Origin: Actinoplanes sp040639655
GTDB lineage: Bacteria > Actinomycetota > Actinomycetes > Mycobacteriales > Micromonosporaceae
Length of the DNA: 64,000 nt
Assembly (NCBI RefSeq): GCF_040639655.1
Contig: NZ_JBFAAI010000002.1
Location: forward strand, 248,001-312,000
Direction: 5' to 3'
Shown here: one piece after another, positions 41,998 to 49,725 of the stretch
Layout: each line of letters begins with the position of its first letter
How positions within the stretch are numbered: position 1 is the stretch's first letter
Notes under the pieces: generated by a model
Databases searched by the model: none
Seen by the model: the letters and a program-made list of their open reading frames with translations, nothing else
What the model was told of the DNA's origin: nothing
Made by a program: the position numbers and the translations under genes

Positions 41998-43256
41998 ACC
42001 TCGACCTCGACCCGGCCGCCGTCGCGTTCCGCGATCTCGTGCGTGCCTTCCTCCGGGAGAACGTTCCGTCCGCTCCCCTGCCCGGCGTCGACACCGCCGC
42101 CGGTGACGCCGCCCACCGGGAATGGGAGCGCAAGCTCGCGGACGCCGGGCTGGCGGCCGTGTCGTGGCCGGTCGAGTACGGCGGACGGGCCGCACCACCG
42201 CTGCACACGCTGCTGTTCGACGAGGAGTACCACGCGGCCGGGGCGCCCGTGCGGATCGGGCAGAACGGGCTGTTCCTGCTGGCCCCGACACTGCTCGCGC
42301 ACGGCACCGCCGAGCAGTGCGCGCGGGTGCTGCCGCCGATGGCCCGCGGTGACGAGGTGTGGGCGCAGGCCTGGTCGGAACCGTCGGCGGGCAGCGATCT
42401 CGCGGCGATCCGGTCGCGAGCCGTGCGGACCGGCGGCGGGTGGGTGCTGTCCGGGCTGAAGACGTGGAGTTCCCGGGCGGTCGTCGCGGACCGGGCGTTC
42501 GGCCTGTTCCGCAGTCACTCCGGCGAGCCGCGGCACCAGGGCCTCACCTATCTGATGTTCGACCTCCGCGCACCGGGCGTGACGGTACGGCCGATCCGGC
42601 AGCTCGACGGGACGGCCGGGTTCGCGGAGATCTTCCTCGACGACGTGTTCGTACCGGACTCCGACGTGATCGGGACGGCCGGGGACGGCTGGCGGGTCGC
42701 CATGAGCACGGCCGGGCACGAGCGCGGCCTGTCGCTGCGCGGGCCGGGCCGGTTCACGGCAACCGCCGGCCGGCTGCTCCAGCTGTGGCAGACCACCGGC
42801 CCGGCCAGACCCCAGCGCTGTATCCGGTGCGGTGATACAGCGCCGGATTCTGGCCGGACCGATGCGGCTGGCACCCAGCGCTGTATCCGGTGCGGTGATA
42901 CAGCGCTGCGGTCTGGCCGGAGCGGAGCGGCTGGCACCCAGCGCTGTCCCGGGGCCGCTGAGACAACGGCAGGGGCCAGCCGGGTGGTCGACGCGTGGAT
43001 CGGGGCCCGGGCGTACCGGATGCGGGCGTTCGCGTCGCTTGACGTGCCGGTCGCGCCGAGTGCCACCAAGCTGTTCTGGTCCGAACTCGACGTCGCCCTG
43101 CACGAGACCGCGTCGGACCTGCTCGGACCCGACGCCGAGATCGATCCGGAGTGGGCCGCCGGATATCTGTTCTCGCTGGCCGGGCCGATCTACGCGGGAA
43201 CCAACGAGATCCAGCGGGACATCCTCGCGCAGCGGGTGCTGGGCCTGCCGCGATGA
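41994..43256 (+). CDS. fadE31: acyl-CoA dehydrogenase FadE31-like, with an in-frame 63-nt repeat insertion
   Basis: A 420-residue acyl-CoA dehydrogenase, about 45-55 residues longer than its expected family. Motifs: AQAWSEPSAGSDLAAI, SSRAVVADRAFGLF, and C-terminal GTNEIQRDILAQRVLGLPR. The extra length is a Cys-rich block at about 273-327 with repeated QRCIRCGDTA and AAGT units, encoded by 63-nt tandem repeats, inserted between GRLLQLWQ and RVVDAWIGARAYRMR in the C-terminal helical domain. GTG start overlaps the preceding stop. Probably pairs with a FadE32/33-type subunit as an alpha2-beta2 enzyme. Whether the insertion is tolerated is unknown; flanking motifs are intact. Confidence 0.88.
   Translation: MNLDLDPAAVAFRDLVRAFLRENVPSAPLPGVDTAAGDAAHREWERKLADAGLAAVSWPVEYGGRAAPPLHTLLFDEEYHAAGAPVRIGQNGLFLLAPTLLAHGTAEQCARVLPPMARGDEVWAQAWSEPSAGSDLAAIRSRAVRTGGGWVLSGLKTWSSRAVVADRAFGLFRSHSGEPRHQGLTYLMFDLRAPGVTVRPIRQLDGTAGFAEIFLDDVFVPDSDVIGTAGDGWRVAMSTAGHERGLSLRGPGRFTATAGRLLQLWQTTGPARPQRCIRCGDTAPDSGRTDAAGTQRCIRCGDTALRSGRSGAAGTQRCPGAAETTAGASRVVDAWIGARAYRMRAFASLDVPVAPSATKLFWSELDVALHETASDLLGPDAEIDPEWAAGYLFSLAGPIYAGTNEIQRDILAQRVLGLPR
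42811..42975. repeat. 63-nt palindrome-bearing tandem repeats inside fadE31
   Basis: Units start at 42811, 42874 and 42937 (period exactly 63). The first two each hold the inverted repeat GCGCTGTATC / GATACAGCGC around a 9-nt loop; the third is truncated and diverged after CAGCGCTGTCC. Being a multiple of three, the array keeps the frame. Confidence 0.92.
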
Positions 43257-44464
43257 GACTCGCGCCGTCCGGGGAACAGAACCACTTCGCCGCCGTGCTG
43301 CACGAGATGCTCAGCGAGGCGCCGGCCCACGACGGCGCCGGACCAGACCGTCGGCTGTGGGCCGCGCTCGGCGACGCCGGTGTCACCGGGCTGATGATCC
43401 CGGAGCGGGCCGGCGGGCTCGGCGCCGGGGCCGACGACCTGGTGATCGCGTGCGAACAGCTCGGACGGCACGCGGTCGCGGGACCGGTCGCCGAGTCGGT
43501 CGCGGCCGTACCGCTGCTGCTCGGGCCGGACGACGAGCGGCTGGCCGGGCTCGCCGCGGGACAGGTGATCGCATCGCTCGCGGCGCCGCCGTGGCTTCCG
43601 TACGCCCTCGACGGGGACAGTGCGGATCTGATCCTGCTCGTGGACGGGGACGCCGTTCGTCTCGGGCGGGCCGGGGCGGTTCATCAGTCCGCGGATCCGG
43701 CGCGGCGGCTCGCCGACGTCGAGTGCGGTGCCCTGCTCGGGACGGGACGGCCGATCCGGCAGGCCCTGGATCTGGGGGTGCTCGCGTGTTCGGCTCAGCT
43801 GCTCGGGGCCGGGCAGGCACTGCTTGACATGTCCGTCGGGTATGCGCGCACACGGACGCAGTTCGGGCGGCCGATCGGCTCGTTCCAGGCGGTGCGGCAC
43901 CGGCTGGCGGACGTGGCCGTCGCGCTCGACTTCGCCCGGCCGCTGCTGTACGCGGCGGCGGTCGCCTGGACCGGGCCGCATCTCGGCGCCGCAGCGATCC
44001 GGCACCTCGCGGCGGATCACGCCGCCGCAGCGGTCCGGGACACCGCGGGCCATCCCGGCGCCGCAGCGGTCCGGGACACCGCGGCGGATCTCGACGCCGG
44101 ACGGGATGTGTCGGCCGCCAAGGTCGCGTGCGGACAGGCGGCGCTGCTCGCGGCGCGGACGGCGCTGCAGGTGCACGGGGCGATCGGGTACACGGCCGAG
44201 CACCGGCTCGGGCGCCATCTCACCCTGGTCCGGGCACTGCACCTGTCCTGGGGGACGCCGGACCAGCATCGGGCGCGGGTGCTCGCCGCGATCACCGGTA
44301 CCGGCACAGCACCGGACGGCCGCGCGACAGCCGGTGACCCGGCGCCTCAGCCCGTGAGCCGCCTTGGGGCCGCGAGTGGCGCGGACGTCGCGTGGCCGTC
44401 ACGGGGCTGCCCGGAATCGGCGGGGGCGGGCATTGCCCGTACCGATGGAAAAGGAAGTGAGTGA
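43253..44464 (+). CDS. fadE32: acyl-CoA dehydrogenase FadE32-like, with internal repeats and an added tail
   Basis: A 403-residue protein where the family norm is nearer 320. The acyl-CoA dehydrogenase core is recognisable: GLMIPERAGGLGAGADDLV, YARTRTQFGRPIGSFQAVRH and AALQVHGAIGYTAEHRLGRH. Two additions explain the length: three 12-residue repeats (about 245-280, GAAAVRDTAADL type) in the C-terminal domain, and a tail of about 56 residues (from 348) rich in Gly/Ala/Pro that coincides with an inverted copy of the dispersed repeat. ATG overlaps the fadE31 stop, and its own stop overlaps the fadE33 ATG. Likely the partner subunit of FadE31. Confidence 0.86.
   Translation: MRLAPSGEQNHFAAVLHEMLSEAPAHDGAGPDRRLWAALGDAGVTGLMIPERAGGLGAGADDLVIACEQLGRHAVAGPVAESVAAVPLLLGPDDERLAGLAAGQVIASLAAPPWLPYALDGDSADLILLVDGDAVRLGRAGAVHQSADPARRLADVECGALLGTGRPIRQALDLGVLACSAQLLGAGQALLDMSVGYARTRTQFGRPIGSFQAVRHRLADVAVALDFARPLLYAAAVAWTGPHLGAAAIRHLAADHAAAAVRDTAGHPGAAAVRDTAADLDAGRDVSAAKVACGQAALLAARTALQVHGAIGYTAEHRLGRHLTLVRALHLSWGTPDQHRARVLAAITGTGTAPDGRATAGDPAPQPVSRLGAASGADVAWPSRGCPESAGAGIARTDGKGSE
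43985..44092. repeat. 36-nt tandem triplication inside fadE32
   Basis: Three exact-period units at 43985, 44021 and 44057, each built on GGCGCCGCAGCGGTCCGGGA. The last two are most alike. In frame (12 residues per unit). Confidence 0.92.
44325..44450 (-). repeat. dispersed intergenic repeat, copy 3 (inverted), forming the fadE32 tail
   Basis: Read on the minus strand this stretch has CGGTACGGGCAATGCCCG, GGCTCACGGGCTGAGGCGCC and GGGTCACCGG in the same order as the copies after echA19 and kshB; GGGCTGAGGCG is exact (44343-44353 complement). It coincides with the abnormal C-terminal tail of FadE32. Confidence 0.55.
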
Positions 44465-45438
44465 TGGTGGAGGAACGTGCGGCGCTGCGGGAGGCGGTGC
44501 GCGGACTGCTCGGCTCCGCCGGACCCGACGCGGGCCTGTGGGCGCGGCTGTGCAAGGAGATCGGCGTCGCGGGGCTCATCGTCCCGGAGGCGTACGGCGG
44601 AGCCGGCGCCACCCTGGCCGAGGCGGCGATCGTGCTCGAGGAGCTCGGCCGGGTGCTGAGCCCCGCGCCGATGCTCGGCACCCTCTTGGCCGTCGAGGCG
44701 CTCCTGCGGTCCGGCGACGAGGAGGCCCGCCGGCGGCTGCTGCCCGCCGTCTGCGCCGGTGAACGGGTCGTGACCGTGGCCTGGGACGGTTCCGGCAACG
44801 TGACCGACGGCCTGGTCAGCGGCGTGTTCCCGGACGTCTTCGCGGCCGGGACCGTGCTCGTCACGGTGGACGGGGCGTTGCACGAGGTGGAGATCGAGGC
44901 CGAGGTGACCGCGACACTCGACGTGACCCGGCAGGTGGGCACTCTGCGACTCGACGCGGTGCCGGGAAGGCGCCTGAACGGCCCGGCACCCGTGCTACGG
45001 GACCTCGCCTGTGCCGCGCTCGCCGCCGAACAGGTCGGCACCGCGGAACGTGCCCTCGAACTGACCGTCGCCCACGTCAAGGACCGGCATCAGTTCGGAC
45101 GGCCGATCGGCTCGTTCCAGGTGTTGCAGCATCGCCTCGCCGAGGCGTACATCCGGGTGCAGGCCGCCCGCTCGGCCTCCGAATCCGCCGTCGAAGCGCT
45201 GGTCAGCGGTTCCCCCGAAGCCGGTCGGCTCGCCGCCGTCGCGAAGATCACCTGCTCGGAGACGCTGCGGGCGGTGGCCGCCGAGATGGTGCAGATGCAC
45301 GGCGGCATCGCGATCACCTGGGAACACGACGCCCACCGCTACCTCCGGCGGGCGTGGGCCTCGGCACGGCTCTACGGATCGCCGGACATGCATGTCGCAC
45401 GGCTCACACCGACGGTGCTGGTGGACTTTTCCCACTAG
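44464..45438 (+). CDS. fadE33: acyl-CoA dehydrogenase FadE33-like
   Basis: A 324-residue acyl-CoA dehydrogenase of normal family length. Motifs: GLIVPEAYGGAGATLAEAAI, HQFGRPIGSFQVLQHRLAEAY and the C-terminal QMHGGIAITWEHDAHRYLRRA. It is the last gene of the fadD3-echA-fadE31-fadE32 operon, start overlapping the preceding stop (GTG 44461 is an alternative). Steroid acyl-CoA dehydrogenases often work as heteromers of a long and a short chain, which fits this adjacent set. It serves as an internal control showing that the insertions in its two neighbours are abnormal. Confidence 0.88.
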   Translation: MVEERAALREAVRGLLGSAGPDAGLWARLCKEIGVAGLIVPEAYGGAGATLAEAAIVLEELGRVLSPAPMLGTLLAVEALLRSGDEEARRRLLPAVCAGERVVTVAWDGSGNVTDGLVSGVFPDVFAAGTVLVTVDGALHEVEIEAEVTATLDVTRQVGTLRLDAVPGRRLNGPAPVLRDLACAALAAEQVGTAERALELTVAHVKDRHQFGRPIGSFQVLQHRLAEAYIRVQAARSASESAVEALVSGSPEAGRLAAVAKITCSETLRAVAAEMVQMHGGIAITWEHDAHRYLRRAWASARLYGSPDMHVARLTPTVLVDFSH

Positions 45439-45447
45439 CATGATCCG

Positions 45448-47295
45448 GTGCTTTCACCGGGAGACGTGCTCAACGGCCGCTACCAGTTGACGCAGCGGAT
45501 CGCGGCGGGCGGCATGGGCGAGGTGTGGCGCGGCAACGACCTGCTGCTGCACCGGGAGATCGCGGTCAAGGTGCTGCTCCCGGCGTTGATGTCCGATTCC
45601 GACTTCATCACCAGGTTCCGCTCCGAAGCCCGGATGATGGCCGCTCTGCGCCACCCGGGCATCGTGCAGGTCTACGACTACGGTGAGAATGCGCAGGTCG
45701 GCGGGCATCGGCTCGACTATCTCGTGATGGAGTACATCGACGGCACCCCGCTGTCGAAGAAGATCCAGCAGGCCGGTCGCCTCGGTGCGGCCGAGACCAT
45801 GACCGTCGTCGCCCAGGTGGCCGACGCCCTGCACGCCGCCCACGAGGCCGGCATCGTGCATCGCGACGTCAAACCCAGCAACCTGCTGGTGCGGCCGGCC
45901 GGCGCCATCGTGCTCGTCGACTTCGGAGTGGCCCGGTCCACCGGGATCACCGGCATCACCAGCACCAACGTGGTTCTCGGCAGTGCGCACTACATGGCAC
46001 CGGAACAGGCCGAGGGGCGGCCGGTCACCGCCGTCACCGACGTGTACGCGCTCGGTGCCGTCGCCTTCAGCTGCCTGGCCGGGCGGCCGCCGTACGTCGG
46101 CGACAACCCGCTCGCCGTCCTCGCCCAGCTGGTGCACGGCCTGCCGCCCGTCCTGCCGGCCGACGTTCCCGCCGCGGTGGCCTCGGTCGTCCTGCGGGCG
46201 CTGGCCAAGGACCCGGGTCAGCGTTTCCCCAGCGCGTCCGCGTTGGCTGCGGCGGCCCGGGGTGCGGCATCTGCCCGGCCCGGCATGGCGGCCTCCGGCG
46301 GCAACCCTCCGCCGTACGGCTCAGTCGCGTCGCCACCGCCGGCCCCGTCGCCCGGTTCCGCCGCTTTCCGGCCGGCTCCGAGCTCGCCCGCCCGGCCCGG
46401 AGCCGCAGGTTCGTTCGCGCCCGGAGCCGCAGGTTCGGTCGCGCCCGGGTCCGCCCGGGTCGACGGGCCGTCGCGCGGGCATTACGCCGTGGGCGCGGCG
46501 CCGGCCGGCTCAGCGTCCGCCGGGTCTGCCGCTGCCGCTTTCGGTGCGGCCGGGACTGCCGCGACGGGCTCGGTCGGCGGTGATGCCACTGCCGTGCCGC
46601 CGCGGCGGCGCAACATGACCGTGGTACTCGCGGCCGTCGCTGTCGTTGCCCTGCTCTCGGGTGTCGGGATCATCATCGATAACCGGCACGGTACCAGTGA
46701 CCCGGTCATCGAATCACAGGCCGGCGGGCCCCCGGGTGCGCAGATGCAGGCCGGCGGCGAGGACGGCGAGCCCCGTGGCGAGGCCGGTACCCGTCCCGCA
46801 AAGCAGAAGCCGTCCCCGAAAGGCACGACCGCGAAACCGGCGGAGACAACCGCTCCCGGCGATGACCCGGCCACCGACCCTGATCAGCCCACCACCACGG
46901 CGACCACCGACCCGGACGCGAGCGGTGACCCGGACTCGACCGCTCCGGCCACGAATCCGCACAGCGATCCGGTTCAGCTCTGCGGGGAGGGCTACGCGGT
47001 GATCGACTCGAAGAAGCTGAAGACCGGTGCGGGAGTGCTACGAGGCACGGTCTACCTGCTCCACCGGGAATCCGGCGGAATGAACTGCGTGGTGACCATC
47101 AAGGCGAACACCCTGGACCAGAAGACCGTGATGGCCGCGATCCTCGAGGTGCAGGGCGACGTGACAAAGGCGGACAAGGGGTCATTCCAGTATTACGCCG
47201 GTCCGGTGAGCGCGGCAGCTCCGGCGACCTGCATCCGCTGGAGCGGCACCGTGGGCGGCCTGACATTCCTCAGCGAATGGTCGCACTGCAGCTGA
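45448..47295 (+). CDS. transmembrane serine/threonine protein kinase
   Basis: A 615-residue receptor-like kinase. The kinase domain (about 11-270) has the glycine loop AAGGMGEVWRG, ATP-binding K41, catalytic D140 (HRDVKPSN), D158 (DFGVA) and APEQ. A Pro/Ala/Ser juxtamembrane stretch with repeated PGAAGS units follows. A single membrane helix near 390-410 (VVLAAVAVVALLSGVGIII) leads to an extracellular part: a Pro/Thr linker, then a domain of about 110 residues with two cysteines (VQLCGEGYAV, GMNCVV) and a final Trp/Cys-rich end. It lacks PASTA repeats. GTG start. It is not next to the GlnX/GlnH genes and is not PknG-like. Confidence 0.93.
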   Translation: MLSPGDVLNGRYQLTQRIAAGGMGEVWRGNDLLLHREIAVKVLLPALMSDSDFITRFRSEARMMAALRHPGIVQVYDYGENAQVGGHRLDYLVMEYIDGTPLSKKIQQAGRLGAAETMTVVAQVADALHAAHEAGIVHRDVKPSNLLVRPAGAIVLVDFGVARSTGITGITSTNVVLGSAHYMAPEQAEGRPVTAVTDVYALGAVAFSCLAGRPPYVGDNPLAVLAQLVHGLPPVLPADVPAAVASVVLRALAKDPGQRFPSASALAAAARGAASARPGMAASGGNPPPYGSVASPPPAPSPGSAAFRPAPSSPARPGAAGSFAPGAAGSVAPGSARVDGPSRGHYAVGAAPAGSASAGSAAAAFGAAGTAATGSVGGDATAVPPRRRNMTVVLAAVAVVALLSGVGIIIDNRHGTSDPVIESQAGGPPGAQMQAGGEDGEPRGEAGTRPAKQKPSPKGTTAKPAETTAPGDDPATDPDQPTTTATTDPDASGDPDSTAPATNPHSDPVQLCGEGYAVIDSKKLKTGAGVLRGTVYLLHRESGGMNCVVTIKANTLDQKTVMAAILEVQGDVTKADKGSFQYYAGPVSAAAPATCIRWSGTVGGLTFLSEWSHCS

Positions 47296-47298
47296 CCG

Positions 47299-47880
47299 TC
47301 ACATGCGCTCGATCTCGGTGAGGTCGATGTCGATCTCGAACGGCACGGTCAGCACCACCCGGTCGTGGAAGATGCCGAGCGAGCCGTACTCCCCCTTGGC
47401 CGGATCGAGCTCGTAGGCGTAGACGACCGGCTTGCCCTCCTGAGCCTCGACCCGCCAGAAATACGGGATACCGGCCTCGGCATACAGCTGTGGTTTGCGG
47501 GACCGGTCACGGATGAGCGACTCGGGTGACACGACTTCGACCGCGAGCACGACCGCCTGAGCCGGATACCACGTGGCGGTGAGGTCTGTTTCAGCGTCGG
47601 CATGCAAGACGACCACATCTGGTTCCGGACGCTGTTTGTTGTTGAGAACCACCGACATGTCCCTGCGGACTCGATAGGTCGGCCGAGGTGCGGCTGACCT
47701 TAGAGACTGGGTCAGAAGGTCGAGCATAAGAGTGTGAAACACCTTCTGCGGGCTCACGAGGACAAGACTCCCGTCGATGAGCTCGGCATGCGGCGGGAGA
47801 TCGGGAATCCGATCCAGGTCATCAGCGGTGTACCCCTCCACGGGCGGACGATGCCACTCAGGCGCTGACTCGACGCTCAC
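47299..47880 (-). CDS. Uma2 family endonuclease-like protein
   Basis: A 193-residue protein of the Uma2 family, a PD-(D/E)XK-type nuclease fold expanded in actinomycetes and cyanobacteria with largely unknown targets. Conserved parts: PPHAELIDGSLVLVSP (first Glu), RPEPDVVVLHAD (PD motif), AVEVVSPES (ExV/K region) and RKPQLYAEAGIPYFWRVE, the best-known Uma2 signature. GTG 47880 has AGAGGAGG 7 nt upstream, the best ribosome binding site in reach; the frame also extends to 47928. It converges on the kinase gene with a 3-nt gap. Confidence 0.88.
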   Translation of the reverse strand: MSVESAPEWHRPPVEGYTADDLDRIPDLPPHAELIDGSLVLVSPQKVFHTLMLDLLTQSLRSAAPRPTYRVRRDMSVVLNNKQRPEPDVVVLHADAETDLTATWYPAQAVVLAVEVVSPESLIRDRSRKPQLYAEAGIPYFWRVEAQEGKPVVYAYELDPAKGEYGSLGIFHDRVVLTVPFEIDIDLTEIERM

Positions 47881-48241
47881 GGACCGGCCTCCTCTGCGGA
47901 CGAATTGCCGTTCCCGAAGCCTACCCACGTGGGCACCCCCTCAGCAGCGATCGACCCGGCCAGGCCGGATGCGGATCTGGCAGCTTGCGACACGGAATTC
48001 ACGTCGGCCGGCTCCGCGTGACACTCGCGTCTCCGGCGTCCACGACCCCTGCAAACGACTATAGTCGCACGCCCAGCTGACACCAAGCCAGATGTCATCC
48101 TCCCGCCGAACATGGCACAACCAACCCGCCGGCCGTACGACAGTCAGGCCTCGCGGGCGGTCGACAGGCCCGACGTATGGCCGGCGGGTGAGATCCAGCC
48201 GGTGTGGCGAGGCCAGGAGCGCAGGGTGCCCGCCGGCCGGG
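47881..48241. other. intergenic region, with a copy of the hsaB 3' end
   Basis: 361 nt between the Uma2 gene start and the hsaB stop. The first 200 nt show no gene. At 48189-48228 a 40-nt block repeats the last part of hsaB (48242-48281) with four or so changes; the period is about 53 nt. This looks like a tandem duplication of the hsaB tail, now outside the reading frame's stop. Confidence 0.75.
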
Positions 48242-48820
48242 TCAGATCCAGTCGGTGTGGCGGGGCCAGGAGAGCAGGGTGTCGACCACCTCGGGTGGCT
48301 CGTACGGCGAGACCGGGGTGGTCGTCGTGTAGCGGCTGCGGTGGAAGAGCAGCGGCGCGGCGTCGCGGCAGGGGCCGAGCGACGTCACCCGGCCGATGAC
48401 GACGACGTGGTCCCCGCCCGGGTGGACGGCGTCGACGGTGCAGTCCGCCCAGGTCAGGGCTCCGGTCAGGACGGGAGCACCGGAGGGTGCCGAGGTCAGG
48501 TCGAGGGCGGCGAACCGGTCGGTGCCGCGGGTGCCGAAGAGCCGGGAGATGTCACGCTGGTCGGACGCGAGGATGTTGACGCAGAACGTTCCGGCGGCAC
48601 GGATGCGGCGCCAGGTGTCCGATCCGGATTGCGGGCAGAACAGCACCAGCGGCGGGTCGAGCGAGAGCGGCGCGAACGCCTGGCAGGCGAAGCCGGCCGG
48701 GCCGTCGGCATCGGCCACCGTGATGACGGTGACGCCGGTGCCGAAGTGCCCGAACACGTGCCGGAACCGCCGGCTGTCCACGCCGGAGGGGCGGGAGTAG
48801 GCGGGCGGCGGGCTGGTCAA
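48242..48820 (-). CDS. hsaB: HsaB, flavin reductase of the HsaAB monooxygenase
   Basis: A 192-residue flavin reductase that supplies reduced flavin to HsaA for hydroxylation of 3-HSA. Family features: FGHFGTGVTVITVADADGPAGFACQAF (flavin-binding beta-barrel start), LSLDPPLVLFCPQ, CVNILASDQRDISR and PGGDHVVVIGRV. The TTG start overlaps the hsaC stop (TTGA) with GGAGGAGG immediately upstream on the minus strand. It is the last gene of hsaA-hsaD-hsaC-hsaB, all coupled or 1 nt apart, transcribed from the KstR-type site at 51752. Confidence 0.92.
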   Translation of the reverse strand: MTSPPPAYSRPSGVDSRRFRHVFGHFGTGVTVITVADADGPAGFACQAFAPLSLDPPLVLFCPQSGSDTWRRIRAAGTFCVNILASDQRDISRLFGTRGTDRFAALDLTSAPSGAPVLTGALTWADCTVDAVHPGGDHVVVIGRVTSLGPCRDAAPLLFHRSRYTTTTPVSPYEPPEVVDTLLSWPRHTDWI

Positions 48821-49725
48821 TGGCCTCCTCCACCGGAGAAGCGGTGGCCCCAGACGCTGTGGGCGGTGGTCTGACGGGCCACCCACGTCGTGTCGTCGAC
48901 GGTGAGGCCGCCGTAGCCGTACTCGATGTCGAAGCCGCTCGGTGTGCGGACGTAGAAGGAGACCATCTCGTCGTTGGCGTGACGGCCCAGGGTGGAGATC
49001 ATCGGCGCCTTGTTGCGTGCGCAGCGGTCGATGGCCCGGCCCACGTCGTCGAGAGTCTCGGTCTCGATCATCAGGTGGACCAGTCCGGTGGGCGCCGGAA
49101 TGGGGGCCAGGGCGACGCTGTGGTGGCGGGGGCCGCAGCCGAGGAAACGCATCCACAGTGGGTGGTCGCTCGGCGGCAGGCCGAGGTGTTCGGGGATCAG
49201 GCGCATCGAGTCGCGGAGGCGGAAGCCGAGGACCTCGGTCCAGAACCGGAGCGACGCCGGGTCGTCGCGAGCGGGCAGCACCACGTGCCCCATGCCCTGG
49301 GTGCCGGTGACGAACCGGGTGCCGTACGCGCTGAGTGACGGGCGGTTGTCGAGGGCGGCGCCGCAGAAGAACTCGAGGCGATTGCCCGCCGGGTCGTCGA
49401 CACTGATCAGGTCGGAGACACGGCGGTCGGCCAACTCGTCGGCACCGGCCGGTTCGACGGCTGCGCCGGCCGCGTCGAGGACCCGGACGAGTGCGGTCAT
49501 GGCGGCCGGGCCGGCGAGTTCCCAGCCGGAGGCGGCCAGCCGGTCCTTCTCGCCGGGCACCACCACGATGCGGGCCGGCATCTCGTCCATGCGCAGGTAC
49601 ACCGCCTGCGGGTCGGGGCCGCGGCCCTCGGTCATACCGAGCACCTTGACGCCGAAGTCACGCCAGGCGGGCAGGTCGGTCGCTTCGACACGCAGGTAGC
49701 CGAGGGATCGGATCAGGTTTGTCAC
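48817..49725 (-). CDS. hsaC: HsaC, extradiol dioxygenase (3,4-DHSA cleavage)
   Basis: A 302-residue type I extradiol dioxygenase that opens ring A of the catecholic steroid 3,4-DHSA by meta-cleavage using Fe(II). It has the two-domain vicinal-oxygen-chelate layout, with metal ligands H147 (MGHVVL), H217 (GLVHLMIE) and E268 (DIEYGYGG) in the C-terminal domain. Start TNLIRSLGYLRVEATD is family-typical. Coupled to hsaD (4-nt overlap) and hsaB. Confidence 0.95.
   Translation of the reverse strand: MTNLIRSLGYLRVEATDLPAWRDFGVKVLGMTEGRGPDPQAVYLRMDEMPARIVVVPGEKDRLAASGWELAGPAAMTALVRVLDAAGAAVEPAGADELADRRVSDLISVDDPAGNRLEFFCGAALDNRPSLSAYGTRFVTGTQGMGHVVLPARDDPASLRFWTEVLGFRLRDSMRLIPEHLGLPPSDHPLWMRFLGCGPRHHSVALAPIPAPTGLVHLMIETETLDDVGRAIDRCARNKAPMISTLGRHANDEMVSFYVRTPSGFDIEYGYGGLTVDDTTWVARQTTAHSVWGHRFSGGGGH

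Noticed and set aside
45448..47295. The kinase as the missing PknG partner of GlnX/GlnH
   Set aside because: It has a membrane helix and an extracellular domain and lacks the rubredoxin and TPR domains of PknG; it is also 13 kb away in another gene context.
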